Shown here: positions 15,261 through 28,139 of the stretch, in pieces | How the letters are laid out: each line of letters opens with the position of its first letter | Numbering within the stretch: the first letter of the stretch is position 1 | From: Diphasiastrum complanatum | Lineage: Eukaryota; Streptophyta; Lycopodiopsida; Lycopodiales; Lycopodiaceae | Reading direction: 5' to 3' | DNA: 64,000 nt | Assembly: GCA_029204225.1 (NCBI GenBank) | Contig: CM055095.1 | Coordinates: forward strand, 70,287,574-70,351,573 | Position numbers and translations under genes: made by a program | Notes under the pieces: model-generated | Databases searched by the model: none | The model's input: only the letters and a program-made list of their open reading frames with translations | Told to the model about the DNA's origin: nothing

Positions 15261-16321
15261 AGTCCATGTGTGGTTCTTGATTAGTGAATTATATTCACTA
15301 TCCATCACTACTTCTCACAAATTAGAATATGCATTTGATAGTGCATCATGAATAGTAAGTGGCTCTTCTATTGCTACTCAAAAAGCTTGAGGAGTATATC
15401 TTTAACAAGTAGAAGGGAGGAAGTCCTCCAAATCCAAGGTAGAGCCTCCAAATGTCCTCCAAGCAACCTACAAGCTCCAAGATGCTTCCCCAACTCCAAG
15501 CTAGGATGCGTCCACCTGCAAGTAAGGATCTGCAAGCCTCCAAGTATCTCTCCTCCACTTGTGTCCCTACTCTTATACACAAAGGTAGATAACAAGCTGG
15601 CCTCAAGTATTCACCACCCAACCATAGCTAGATCCAAGCTCCAAGCAAGACCGAGTCTAGCACTCCCTTGCTAAACATAAACAAATCACAAGCATACCAA
15701 ACAATCCATAGCATACTCAAGATCCAAACCCTACTTATGTCCTATACTATAAGGAAGATCCAAGCCCTCAGCATACTACACACAAGAAATTACTCTACAC
15801 ACTAGTAGCCACACTAGAGCATAAGCAAAGCAAGCAAAAGAGATCTCTCCTCCTTCCAATGGGTGCCCTAGTCCCCTTATATAGGTGGCAATTGGTACCC
15901 TCCAATACACTATGGAGTTCCATGCACATCCAATGAGAAAGAGAGAGGCCTAGAGGAGTTCAAGAGCCTTCATAGGCTTATGGAAGGTCATCAGACATCT
16001 TCCATAACTTATGACTCTTTGAATGCTATTCTTGTGAAACTTGAAACTCAATGGACCCTTTATGAGGGCGCCCTCCTACTAGGACCCATTGCCCAAGTTG
16101 TGCAAGTATACTTTGGACCAATACCAATAAAGTGGTATGGTTCAAGGCTGAGGCCCAACGTTTAGAAAAATAGTCATCCAATGACTTTCTTATACCTCTC
16201 TAGGTTCCATACCTCCATCCAAGGCATAGACACCTACCTGCCCTTATCCAAGGACAGTAGTACCTTAATCTAAGACATCTACCTTTAATTCTAAGGGTGT
16301 CCCTTATCCAAGGGTAACTTG
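15261..16321. other. Non-coding stretch, probably retroelement 3' region
   Basis: Rich in 'ctccaagc' and 'cttatccaagg' short repeats, with no coding motif. It lies immediately 3' (minus strand) of the chromovirus-like integrase tail, so it may hold that element's 3' untranslated region and LTR. No TG...CA boundary pair could be confirmed. Confidence 0.35.
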
Positions 16322-17065
16322 TCATTTATCCCCCAACGCTAAATGGACCTGTAGGGGTCCAAAGTACTGCCAGTTACATACGTCTAGCACTCTACTCCGT
16401 AAAGTCCTCCGTCGGCTAGTAACAATCACCTCGGGTTCAGGTGGTCCACTCATGGACTCATCACAAAAAAGTTCCACTAGATCTTCCACAGGGAGCAGGG
16501 TCTCCCCAACTCCCAACGAGGGTTTCAACTTACTAACATGGAAAACAGGATGAATTCCAACATTAGCGGGAAGGTCTAGTTTGTATGTGACCTTGTTTAT
16601 CACTTGGATAACCTTAAAAGGACTGAAATACCTAGGCGCCAACTTTGCACACTTACCAGTTTTCAAGCCTCTAGAGTGACTAGGGACTCTCAAAAATTAC
16701 CCAGTCATTGACCATGAATATCTTGTGCTTCCGAGATAGATCAGCATAGTGTCGTGCCCTATCTTGGGCACTTCTTATGCTATTTTTAGCCAACTGTAAC
16801 ATTTCTTGCATATCCGCAATGAAATCAGTTGCGGCTTGCCCCCGTAGGTTTTTCATGTCAACACTAATTGGTGATCGAGGTTGAAAACCATACATAAGCA
16901 TGAAAGGGCTGAATCCGATTGTTGAATGTTTTGCACTGTTATATGCAAATTCCACCAGTGGAAGATACTATTTCCAATCAGACTGCCGATGGCCCACATA
17001 TGCTCAAAGCATATCCTCCATCATCTGATTGGTCCTTTGAATCGTCGTGTGCATGGCAGGAAGTG
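16322..17065 (-). pseudogene. Ty3/gypsy (chromovirus-like) integrase C-terminus
   Basis: Minus strand from about 17065: QRTNQMMEDMLR, then VEFAYNSAKHSTIGFSPF and MLMYGFQPRSP, the typical end of a plant gypsy integrase core. The C-terminal SH3-like region follows, with [24 protein letters not shown] and [11 protein letters not shown], and the frame ends at 16322. These motifs differ from those of copies A-D, so this is a second gypsy lineage, closer to chromoviruses such as Tekay or Reina by general appearance. It begins abruptly where copy C's ORF3 region ends. One frameshift near 16690 and a stop near 16965 break it. Confidence 0.85.
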
Positions 17066-17099
17066 TTCGTTCACCCATAGCTGTTGTGGACTTGTCACA

Positions 17100-19980
17100 T
17101 AGGCCACAGGGTCCCGTTCAAAGAGCTGTTGGTGCCACTCTAGTTGTGGTTGAAGGGCGGGTAGTGCTTGAGCTCAATGCCTTTTATTGTCTCGGCCGAA
17201 AATGAGATTTGCCAACCGTCTCTTGATGACTCGTGTGAATACTTGGCTAGAAATCGTTGATTTTCTCCTCTACAGACTTTGGGTGTCTGAAGGCCTGGCT
17301 GGCAGATATGGTGTGCGAGCCTCTTGATGAGGAGGCTTGTCCTTCCTCATGGCTATGGCTGGAAACGGCGTATGTGCCTTGGTCCCGTGTCACAGCCCCC
17401 ATATCAGCTGGTCCTTGATCTTGGCCTTCTGATTCCTGATCCTGACTCATCACCCCTGCTGCCTGCTGGCCTTGGTCTTGGCTAGTGCTTGCCTGTGCAG
17501 CATCAAAAACAGGTGGCATTGGAATCACCACTGGGGTTGGTTGGGTCTTCTTCTCCATATATACTCCTGGCAAGCCTTGAGGGCTTGTTTAGCCTGGGCG
17601 AGCTCGTGAGTTGCGCTTGCCCGGTACTTGTCGAACTCCGCCTGGTAGCTATTCAAGGTTTGGCTGTACACCTGTACCTGACGCTTGAAGAGATTCATCT
17701 CTGCTTGAGAGAGCGGCCTTGAGTCTGATGTGGGTTGAGCTAGCCAGACAAGCTTTTCGCTTCCTAATGCTTTCACTTCTGCCCTCAGGCGCTTCATAGA
17801 TTTGTAGTTGCGCCTGGAGGGGAGCAAGCCATTGGGATGCTTCAGACTGAAGCTCCCGCACCTTCATGGAGGCATCTGTCAGTGCTTTGGAGAGGCTCTG
17901 AATATATTGATTTAGGCCATCCTCCTTCTGCTGCAGCCTGGCCATCTCCCAGTGCCCGTCTTGTTCATGTTGTTGAGCTATGAGAAGCTCTTGCTGCAGC
18001 TTCGTGAGTTCTGCTCGCAGCTGGGTGTTGCTTGTTGCCAAGTAAAGTACCTGGTTGTCCAATGTGGCCCACGCTGTTACCGCCTCTTGGATGTATGTTC
18101 CCAAGGCTTGGTATGCCATCATTAAATTTGTTGGAACAACCGGTACGCTGGTACTGATAGGGGCTTGTGTGGTAGTGGCCCCGATGGCCGGTACAGTGCC
18201 GTCGTCGTTGTCTTTGATAAGGTTCTCAGGGGACCTTCTGTCATCTGGGGCGATGGGATCTGCCGGATCCGATGATGGAATGAATATTGTCTAAACAAAT
18301 GCGTCATCAGGCAATGGTTGGTTTCCCTTGGCAACCTTTGATGGCAAAATGGGTGGTGTGGGAGGAACAGAAGTGGAAACGAGGGTGGGGACAGTTTGTC
18401 CAAACAAGAGAATGGGTGGAACAGAGGGGAACTGGAGTGTAATATGGAGTACGGAAGGCAAAGATGGAGCGGAAATAGTCTGGCATGGCAGTGAGAAGTT
18501 GATGACTTGCATCCACGCCAGAGTGTCCGAAGACAACTGAGAGTCAGAAGGGTTGAACTGGAGAGGGAGAGCGATGGGAATGAGGGTAATGGAGGATACG
18601 ATAGTAATGGAAGGGGTCGTGGAAGATGGAACAAAGAGAGAAGTAGTGTCAACAAAGGAGACGAGAATGGAAGTAGAAGTAGTCGATGTGGGTGGAACAG
18701 AAAGAAGAGGAGTGATAATAGAAATAGGAGGAGAAGTTTGTACAGAAGAGGAAATGGTAGTGGTAGATGGAGTTGTTATTGTTGTGGCGATGGTACGGCG
18801 TCTGGTGGTAGGTGGAGATGAGGAGGAAGGGGCAGTGCCACACATTCTTTTGCTGGTCGTTGTGTCAGTAACTGTAGGTTGGGAGGATGTGGATGCGGCA
18901 GATGGTGGATAGAGGTTAGTGTGCGGCAGAATGGAAGATAGAAGGCAGGAGCAACGAAACCGTGCACTTTTGTCTCAAGAAGTGCGTAGACAAAACTACG
19001 CAATAGGGGGCCTGCTGCGATATGCTCATGGGTGTTGGGTTTGATGGAGATGGTTAGTTCGTGGATGAGGAAGGCATGCGAGTCGTATGGCACAACTGTG
19101 GGGCCAAGGAATTCCAGGAAGGACTCCACTATCTGACTCAGCAGCGTGGATTGGATTTTGTCCTTGCAAAATGTTGAAACAACTAGAAAGTTGTTCAACA
19201 GATGCACAGCCGTCTGTATGACTGGTTCCGTGATAGCCTCTATCAGGTAACCGTTGTTAGTTTGGATCGGAATCTCTAGTGCATTCTGGATGATGAAAGA
19301 TTTGATCAGGGCTTTTGCCTGACGATGGGAGATGGGCTGACGGTCACCGAACATAATGTCGATGGTGACCATTGAATCCACGTTAATCTGTACCTTGTAC
19401 ATGGTACCCTGGTACAGGAAGTGGAAACGCGCTTTCGGCGCTTCTCAGGTGGCATAAGCGTGAAGGGCGAGGCCCATGTTAATGTCAAAATTGAAAAGCG
19501 CCGAGTAAAACCCATTGCTTCAAGAAGTGGGCTAGCAGTATGAAGCCATGGTTGAATCAGGATATTAGAAGGCAAGGGCCAAATCTGGGTGGCTGAGGGT
19601 ATTTCGCGCTGGATCACCTATTTGGTGCCAGAGTCTTCAGAAGATGAAGAGGACATGTTAGCAGTGATAGTTAAAGTGCGAAAACGTAGAAAAAACAGTG
19701 GAAAAGGTAAAAAGAGGTGGGAACGAGAAAAACACTGAATGGGTGGTAAGAACAGCAATTCAGAGCACGGATCTGGATTCAGATTATTCAGATGATGGCT
19801 TGTATAAAGTTTGGTCGCAATTAGAGAACTTGGAAAATTCAGTGGAAATTTGAACAGAGCTTCGCCAGCAAAGGTGACAAATGACTCGAATTCAGTTCTT
19901 ATATAGCGGAAATTAGAGCGCGTATTAGAGGAAATCCACTTTCCCTTGTTCAGTTCCACCCAAATTTTGGCAGGGACCTT
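17100..19980 (-). pseudogene. Gypsy ORF3, copy C
   Basis: Minus strand. Start-like MSSSSSEDSG near 19650, then IQREIPSATQIWPLPSN, SPLLEAMGF, and GYLIEAITEPVIQTAVHLLNNF near 19240, all matching copy D's ORF3 in order. A Ser/Thr/Pro-rich middle (18850-18150) follows, then a heptad-like coiled coil (18120-17530: TQLRAELTKLQQELLIAQQH and following), and a C-terminal block with FRHPKSVEEKIND then HESSRDGW near 17290-17200, again as in copy D. At least four frame changes break it; the longest pieces are 208, 184 and 157 aa. It is immediately downstream of copy C pol and its (GA)n-bearing spacer. The coiled coil suggests self-association; the function is unknown. Its 3' end is cut where the chromovirus-like fragment starts. 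Confidence 0.65.
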
Positions 19981-19984
19981 CTTC

Positions 19985-20420
<436 letters not shown>

Positions 20421-21957
20421 CTACTCTTTTAGCATTCTTTCATCAAGGCATTGCGTTGTGGCAATCCTTAATGAAGGGACTAAAAACTCTACTGGAATTA
20501 CAGTATCCTGACCATATACCAATTGGAAAGGTGTTTGATCAGTGTTTTCCTTATATGTTGTCCTGAATGCCCACAGAGCAGCATGCAACTTGTGTTTCCA
20601 ATCTGATCTGCGAGCGTCAACTATTTTCATGAACACGCTACACAAGATCTTATTGGATAATTCTGCCTACCCATTACCGCAAGGATAATAAGACGTACTA
20701 GTTCTATGGATCATGAAGACTTCCTCCAACAGGACCTTGATGGTCTCATTGATGAGATGACTTCTACGATCACTGACTATTTCCACCGGGCATCAGCTAC
20801 TCGTATTGCCTTGGCTTCGACCCACTTGGTGAGATAGTCGGTGGCTACGATTACGTATCGAGCCTGGGTACTTCTTGCTACAGGGTGAATTGGACCAATG
20901 TAGTCCTATCCCCACTTTTCGAATGGTGCTCAGGCTAAGACCAGGTGCAGCAGGTCATAATTCAATCTCGTTGGTCTGCTTGCCCTTTGGCACACATCAC
21001 ACTTCCTCAGGTATTCCTCCGTATCCTTATGAATCGTTGGCCACCAACATCCTGATTGCAGGATCTTGCGAATTGTAATGTCGGATGCAAAATGGCCTCC
21101 ACCCATGCCTTCATGTGAAAGCGAAATGCTGGGTGGTCTCATGAGGAAGAATACACCTCTGAAGAATCCCATCTGGTCCTCTTCGGTACAATTGGCCGGC
21201 AATCAGTTGATAAGGTCTAGCTTTCAGGATCAATTTTTGCTGATCCGCCTTTGGTAGTGATTTGTTTGCTTGGCCCTGCATTAGATATTCAACTATGTCG
21301 GCAGCCCACTCCACTACTGTGTCTACGTAAAATAAGACAACATCGGCCAGCTCATCGTCGGGTTGGGTTGCAACCTCCTTTCCCTTGATTCGCAACACAT
21401 GGTCTGCCATATAGTGTTGTTTTCCCTTGCGGACTACTATTCGAAAATCAAACTCCAACAACAAAAGTATCCATCTAGTGATTCTCCCTGTGTTGCAAGT
21501 TTTGTTAACGAGATAGAGCAAAGGTTGATGGTCCGTATAAAAAGAAAAGTGTGTGGCCATCAGGTAATGTCGAAACTTCTTAACCACATAGATCATTGTC
21601 AGTGCTTCCCACTCTGTGGTTGAATTATTCATTTCTGTATCACTGAGCTGTCAGTTTGCAAATCGGATCGGAAAATCCTTTTTGTGTTCTCCTGGCTGGG
21701 TTAAGACTACTCCAACTGCATATTTCGATGCATTCGTATGCACATGAAACTCAATGGACCAATTGGGTGGACGTAAGATTGGGTCTGAAACCAATGCATC
21801 TTTAAGCTTTCGAAAAGCCTTTAGGGCTTTCTCGTTCCAATGTGGATCCATTGTGAGTTTGTAAATTGGTCGGGCTAACTTTGCAAAATCCAGAATGAAG
21901 ATCCTATAATAGTTAGCATGACCCATAAAGATGTAGACTTCGTGGATCGTTCTTGGC
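20421..21957 (-). pseudogene. Ty3/gypsy pol remnant, copy C
   Basis: Minus strand from 21957: RT tail (YIFMGHANYYRIF...FAKLARPIYKLT), RNase H (HVHTNASKYAVGVVLTQ, with Asn in place of the usual catalytic Asp; STTEWEALTMIYVVKKFRHYL; TDHQPLLYLVNK), integrase zinc finger (GGGHFASDI...CWWPTIHKDTEEYL...CDVCQRA) and the core through WAFRTTYKENTDQTPFQLVYGQ at about 20520. The integrase C-terminal domain seen in A and D is missing after 20421. The 5' part, including the RT catalytic site, is cut off exactly at a MITE-like terminus (21957). Several stops. Same family as A, B and D. Confidence 0.9.
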
Positions 21958-22001
21958 ATTAGAGGAGTTCTCAATATCAAAAAGACCCTTTAAGGAATGC
22001 C
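21957..22001 (+). repeat. MITE-like terminal sequence, one arm only
   Basis: CATTAGAGGAGTTCT, followed after a few bases by AAAAAGACCCTTTAA, matches both arms of the 377-bp insertion at 41635-42011. The matching opposite arm was not found in the following kilobase, so this copy is truncated or rearranged. It abuts the broken end of gypsy copy C. Confidence 0.65.
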
Positions 22002-22002
22002 A

Positions 22003-22520
22003 TGTAGGATATAGAAAAATATCAAAAAAAAAAAACAATATTGTTTATTTGCTTGTCCCCACCACTCCCAAGGCCTCCCCAACTCCCAATGATCTAACCA
22101 CAGTGTCTATAGTCACAGTTAAGAGCTGTTAACAGCTCGCAGTATAACTTGACTAAATTCAAAAATATTCCCTCCATTGGTTACAAAAAGAGCAATATTT
22201 TCACTAGATCTAGAATATGACTGCCATCCCCAAATTTGAATCAGAAAAATTGCAAAATGTTTACATATGCATTCCTTCCATGAGAATGGAAATATGGGTG
22301 CCATCTCCAATTATGGACGCCATCATAACTTTGGAATGGGAATATGAGCGCCAACTACCTATTGGAATGAAAAAATGAGCGGCATTTCCAAATTTGAATC
22401 AAGCATACAAGTATGGAGATTGGATTGATCGTACATAGTATATAATATAATCAAAGATGAGTGCTTTGCTTTGCTTCATAGAATCTGGTCATAGTACTTT
22501 GATACAACTGATTACTCTAT
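22003..22520. other. Non-coding, no feature seen
   Basis: AT-rich. Short phrases such as 'gaatgggaatatgagcgcc' recur loosely around 22280-22390. Nothing coding could be supported. Confidence 0.5.
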
Positions 22521-22525
22521 TATTT

Positions 22526-24190
22526 TTTTGATGATGGCATTGTATCATCTACATGTGGATATCCCTATTGATTTGGCACCTTTGCAGAGAAGAGGAGGCA
22601 AAGGAATTCAATTATCTGCTGAGGATTGTTCTCGTTACAGGGTAGAAAGACAAATAAATCTTGGATTTGTGGATAGATGGAACATTATATCCACAAGATC
22701 CAAGCACTTTGAAAGATCCCACATTCTCTTCAATAACTCATTTAGTTACATGCATTATTACATTACATTCATTGAATAGTATTAATGCATTGTAAACTAA
22801 GTCTGATTAATTCTTTGGAGAGGTGCTAAAAGAGGATCATGATATATTATCATGGATATTCTCAAGGACATCTTATCCTAAGATCATCAAGGACCATATG
22901 GATGGAGGACTTCTCAATGTTCCAGGAGTTGGAGACTTCAATGTTGAATGGCACTTAGCAGGTGGTTTGAAAACATTGAAATGTATGTATAATGTCTCTC
23001 ACAGTGCTACATCAAAACACCCTTGTTTGTACTGCATGAAAATGGCAAAAGATGTAACTAGGAGTACATGAATTACTAGAGAATATGCAGATCCAAATTG
23101 GAAGCCTGTGCTGCCTATCCCCTTAAAAAATGTGCATGTTTGCACTCTTCATGCAGAAGTTAGATTAATAGAAAAGATCATTTATCTTCATATAGTTTTT
23201 GCATGGAATACTAAGCCAGCATCATTAGCAAAGGAAGCTATCTCTCGATTAGAAGATGTTTAATCAAAAGCAGGACTCCATAAAGGACATGTTAAAATTC
23301 AAAAAGATGAAAAGCTTTCAGGAAAGAATGGGAACATGCCAACTAAGTCAAGCATAGGAGGAACAAAAGCATGTTGTTTCCTATCAAATCATACTGGTAA
23401 GGCTTCTAATATTCAACACTCAGTCTGGACAGATATTATTGTTGCCACTTAGGACTTCGAGAAAGGCGGCAAAACTAGAGTACTAAAAGTTGATGTATGG
23501 AAAAAGCTTGATAGTATGATTGCTATTTTAAGAAGAGAAAAATATTCTGATATTGATAAGAAACTTGTCCAAAGGACTTGTGTCGAGTTTGTTAATGCAG
23601 TATCAAAAGCATGGGAAAAAGATCACATCACTCATTACATGGTTAGTATAAAATTTTCAAAATGCTTTCAAATTTTCATATATATTTAGATCCAAACATA
23701 AGACTAACATTATGATTTTGACATATGCAACACATACTAAGAGATCATACAACATTTTTTGCAAATACATATGGAAGCTTGAGTGTATGGTCATCACAAG
23801 GGATGGAGAAGTCACACTGGCAAGCACGAGCAACATTTCATCGAAATACACAACATGGAGGAACCAATGAAAAACGGAACTACATTTGTCAATTGTTTCA
23901 GTGGTTCTACCACAGAGTTCATATTCGACATATAACAAAGTCCACACAATACAACAAGTTTAGAAAACCATGCAAGTTCATACAAGAAGAGAAAGTTAGA
24001 TGATTGCTGAGTAGAAGATCATCATTGTCATCAAATCATGACATGTTCAGAATTGCTTTGCAAATTCATTGAACAAGAAAGGAGAAATACTCAATGTAAA
24101 TGTATTGATTGTATTATACCAAAACACAAAGTGTCAACTATTCATCATCAGATCTTGTGTCAGATTCTATGGCAGTATTGTCATGAAGAA
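22526..24190 (+). pseudogene. Unassigned transposase-like gene, decayed
   Basis: One product can be followed over at least three blocks: 22526-22764 (residues through FVDRWNIISTRSKHFERSHI), 22824-23640 (NVPGVGDFNVEWHLAGG, LKTLKCMYNVSHSATSKHPC, CLYCMKMAKD, VHVCTLHAEVRLIEKIIYLH, SSIGGTKACCFLSNH) and 23728-24003 (HILRDHTTFFANTYGSL, QGMEKSHWQARATFHRN, then TQHGGTNEKRNYICQLF). Few stops over about 270 codons in the middle block, with GT...AG-like breaks near 22800 and 23642-23727; the second acceptor reads gcaa rather than gcag. The CxxC and paired His/Glu blocks look like a DNA-binding or transposase-type enzyme, but I cannot place it in a named superfamily. Could alternatively be a host gene fragment. 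Confidence 0.5.
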
Positions 24191-24231
24191 ATTCTCTGCT
24201 AGCGTATGCATCTAATAGATGTGCATTATCC

Positions 24232-24770
24232 TTATTTCCAATAATAAGTGAAATACAATGAATAATGGGAGCTCCTTAAAGGAACATTCCCATCAGTAAA
24301 GCCTAAAATGTTCAAAACATAAGATCTTTTGACAAAAATGTTCTTATTTGCCTTTACAAATTTATGTCCTCCTAGGTAAAATGATAAAGCTTTAACTGCC
24401 ATTATAAGACTCTCCTCGACTGGGCTCAGCTTGGAATGAGCAATACAGATCTCATTCTTCAGGAAATGCCTAAGATAGTGGCCAAGTCCACTATCTCTCT
24501 GGAACGAGGATGCGTGTTGTCTGAAACCACCTCGTCTCGCAGCAAAACCATCTATTATGAGAGCATCCTGCAATAGGAAATATGTTAGCAATAAAACATT
24601 CAGTGATTAAAAATATTCTAATACATTCAGTGATTAAAAGCATTTTAATACATTCAGTGATTAAAAACATAATAATGCAAGGAAGTTTAAACACTTACAC
24701 ATTCTTCATCATCAGCAGCAACCAGATCAGGATGATCAATATAATGACCACGTACTGCACTTTATCAGTG
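24232..24770 (-). pseudogene. Two-exon gene fragment, unassigned
   Basis: Minus strand: an exon reading VRGHYIDHPDLVAADDEEC ends at a good donor (gtaagt, about 24695). An acceptor (ttgcag, about 24570) then opens an exon reading DALIIDGFAARRGGFRQHA and continuing through LSPVEESLIMAVKALSFYLGG to a stop near 24232. Both splice signals are intact. Further upstream (24780-24960) coding-like sequence has stops. It converges on the transposase-like gene just before it and may be a second gene of the same mobile element or an unrelated host fragment. No family recognised. Confidence 0.4.
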
Positions 24771-25103
24771 AAATGCAATAATGATGGACGAGGGAAGCCA
24801 TCTGGGATTGAAATGTCATGAATACTTCATCAGATGGTCTGCTTCGCCCATCCTAAGCTATATTTGCTAAAGTCTTAATCAGTCATTCTTCACCAGTCAT
24901 AAGTCCCTCCTCATCATCAAAATCAATACCAACAACAAGTCATCTGTTTCAAAATCTACGAAGTCGGAGAATTCGGAAATTGTGCCGGATAATAAACATA
25001 GAACCTTGCCTTCACGATAGTCAAAAAATTTACATAAATCAGCAGTAGTAAAATATATGACACACTTATATCATATCCATCTAATTACTTTTATTTTCTC
25101 ACG

Positions 25104-25261
25104 TATCTAGACATTAAGCCATAAAATTTAAAAGAATGTAATTTTTTGCATAAATGATGGCTTTTGAAAAGTTGTCATACAAACTGGAATAAGGACGGTT
25201 TTCTAGGCCATCATTTATGCCATATTGTTTTTTTGCATGAACTAATATTTAAGTCTAGATA
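25104..25261. repeat. Foldback / small inverted-repeat element
   Basis: A perfect 14-bp arm gcataaatgatggc (25148-25161) pairs with gccatcatttatgc (25207-25220) around a 45-bp loop. Outer arms (tatctaga at 25104-25111; tctagata at 25254-25261) pair with imperfect sequence between. The whole 158 bp can form a long hairpin, as expected of a small MITE or a hairpin RNA precursor. Confidence 0.6.
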
Positions 25262-25269
25262 TCATATAT

Positions 25270-27480
25270 ATTATGTAGTAATTCATCCATTCATGTGTAA
25301 ATTTACATACTTAGGTTATACTTGTGATATTATACCCACCTATGTGTTCAATGCCATTGGATTCAATATTAATATATTGACATGTATAAAAAGTATATGT
25401 CGTCCAATGCAAGTCCACTATCTTGCCCAATGGCTTCCAACTGGCACCACCTCACACTTCCATCATCTGTGACCGCCAATATGTGTGTACCTCCAAGCTA
25501 GCCCATATTTCCCTCGTAAAGAGAAATTTCCAGGCTACAGATGCGTGTGTCAATGCAGCTATCACCTGACTCGACAATACCATCACCGATCATGCCTGTG
25601 AGAGCGTTCTCCCAAAATGTCACCTAACGTTGGTCAGTTCTAACCCCAAGAGTTGAGCCTGATCACGATAATTTTTCATCCGTAACTAGCATACCATGCC
25701 TACCTCTCACCTGTGATTGCTTGCCCTCTCAAAATTGTCACCAATGATGAGTAGTCGCACCGCCAAACTGCACTTCCGTCGCCAATACTAGCTTTCTCCA
25801 CACAATTATGCCACCATTCACTTCCATACTGCATTTACTGCTTTCAAACACCTTGTTACCCTATTAGAAGTAAGCAATAATGATTTCAAAGTGATAATGC
25901 CTCATTGTACCTCCCTATAGCAAGTTTCACCAGTCAAAAATTGCCTCGAATTTGGCCCTACGATACCCAAATAGCGAATGTAGCCCATCACTAGGTCACC
26001 CACACTCTGCTCAATAGAATGGTGATGCAAACACCTCAAAACAAGTTTCTCCCTGTCTGTGATGTTGCTCTATCCGTTGGCTTTGAGTAGCCAGTTTCAG
26101 GGGTCATTTTGGCGCAAGGATGGCCAAAATAGGTGCCCTTTGCCAAGGTTATCCCTTTCCAAAGGAGTTGCTTGCAAAAAAAATTGAAAGTTCATCTTGA
26201 AGTTTTTTTAATGAAGAATTGTGAACTTAAATGTTGGGTCCTTTCATGCACTTCCTTTTGCAAATTTTTAATGAAAATGAAGGCTATTTTGTCCTTCATT
26301 TCTTCATGGGCCCTTTCAAAGCCCCCTTCAAGCCATCCAATGGTCCTTTTTGATCCGATGGCCCACACTCCTTACGATCTCCACCGTTGAATCTCAATCT
26401 TCCAGATTGAATGGCCATCAATTATTCCACGCGCTGATCCTGGTCCCTCTAGCCGTGAGACCCCTACGGCCGCTATCTTCCTCCTTGCACTGGCCGCGCG
26501 CGAGCTCCACGAGCTCCCCTCAACCTCTCTCTTAATGCTTTACCTATGGCTTTTACCTTCTACTCCAGCAATGGCCTCCTCCATACTCTCTCCCTAATCC
26601 ACAGCCCACCGAGGCTGCTTGACAGCCAGGTCGCGCTGATATGGTGCCTCTTTGTTGATGCTTACAGGGCCAAAAACCGTACATTATTGCAGGAAAACAA
26701 AACTTTTCCCTTGCAAACCCTAGCAGGCTTCTTCTTCCATAATCTAAGAGAGAGACAATTGCTCCACCATTGCTCAATGGCTGACCATGGCCTCTTAGCC
26801 ACTCCTTGGCAGCACTAGGGCGCCCTACTATAGCTTCTTACAGATCCAAAAACAACTTCCTATTGAGAAAGATCCACACTTTTTGATCTATAAACCCTGG
26901 TTGAGCAAGCTTTCATAGCTTCTGAGAAATGTACTATTGCTCATATACCGCTCCATGGCTAACCCTACCCTTTTGGCAATTGCTTGGCCTCCCTTAAACA
27001 ATGCTGGGTAGCTTTTTTTTTACAGTGCCCAATTCCGTTGAGTATGGAGAAATATCCATGACTTTTCATTTTTCCCAAAAACTAAGTCACTATGGCTAGT
27101 TCCCTGAACTGCCGCTATCTCCTCCCACTGTAAATGGATTTCAAAATCCACTTAGCCCTAAGTTTCCACTACCCTGTAGCCTGTTTTGATCAGCTCAGCC
27201 CCCCCAATTGACATAGTATGCAAAGAAATCCGGCCAGCTTCCTGTAATAGCCACATACAGCCGTTTTTGAGCAATTTTCGTGAATTCTCCCCGGAATCCA
27301 CCTATGACGATCGTTCTGATCTTCCCCGAAGCTCCGATCAAAGGAACTTTGTTGTCTCTTGCCATCCGGACTGCCGATACCCTGTATGGAGTCCTCTCTC
27401 CCGAGACACTATGAGTGCTATTTCTCCTGGTGAAAGATGCTATCTCATAGCTTCACCGGATCATGCATTCTTGCATCACC
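25270..27480. other. Long non-coding stretch
   Basis: No gene could be supported on either strand. The part 26350-27480 is more GC-rich. On the minus strand it lies just inside the PBS at 27486, so it may be internal sequence of that retroelement, but no gag or pol motif was found. Confidence 0.5.
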
Positions 27481-27485
27481 CTGAC

Positions 27486-27900
27486 GCTCTGATACCAAGT
27501 TGAAATTCTGATAGAATCTAGTGTAGTATGCAGATCACATCACACAATCACCATAGCCACTCCTCACAAGCTTTCATAGATGGCACAACAAAACTTATTA
27601 GATTACAAAGAAACATTGTACATATAGAGTATTCACAAACTGCATGAAAAGGCAGGTGTCCAAAAATCTAACATGGCCAAATTCGACTGACAAACTTATG
27701 ACATGCCCCTGAGTATAGCAAGTACTGTATATAACTCTGTACAGGCTAATTTTTCCTATGTGTGGCTACTCAGCTAACCCAAGTAGCCGGCTATGGGATC
27801 AGTGCCCGATCAATATATCCTAACGGGTCACGTCCCAATCACAATCATATACAGTAAACCAAATAAACTGTACAATAATTACATCATCACATTTAGAGCT
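27486..27900 (-). mobile_element. LTR end with initiator-Met tRNA primer binding site
   Basis: The minus strand at 27497-27486 reads TGGTATCAGAGC, the standard primer binding site complementary to initiator tRNA-Met in plant retroelements. Three bases away, from 27501 upward, is a TG...-type LTR edge (minus strand ending ...GAATTTCA). The far LTR boundary was not located; 27900 is an approximate limit. No coding region could be attached to it. Confidence 0.5.
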
Positions 27901-28139
27901 TATACTAATGAATCAAATTAGAACTAATTTCTAACTCTTTAGACACAGATGAAGAATGTGCTGCTTGTATATTACACAAAGTTAACATATGGAGTTTGCA
28001 TGCGACTTTCAGTCATCAAACAAAGGATGTTGATCCTCCGGCGCTATCTTTACTTGATTGTAGCTGCTGAAGTGTCTAGAAAACTGTAAGCTTATGCTAC
28101 TCAATCCAGAACACATTCCGTGAAAGGTAAGGGAAAATG

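Noticed and set aside
18122..18912. Overlapping frames of 100-184 aa on both strands
   Set aside because: Shadows of the Ser/Thr/Pro-rich middle of ORF3 copy C. Only the minus-strand reading fits the aligned family.
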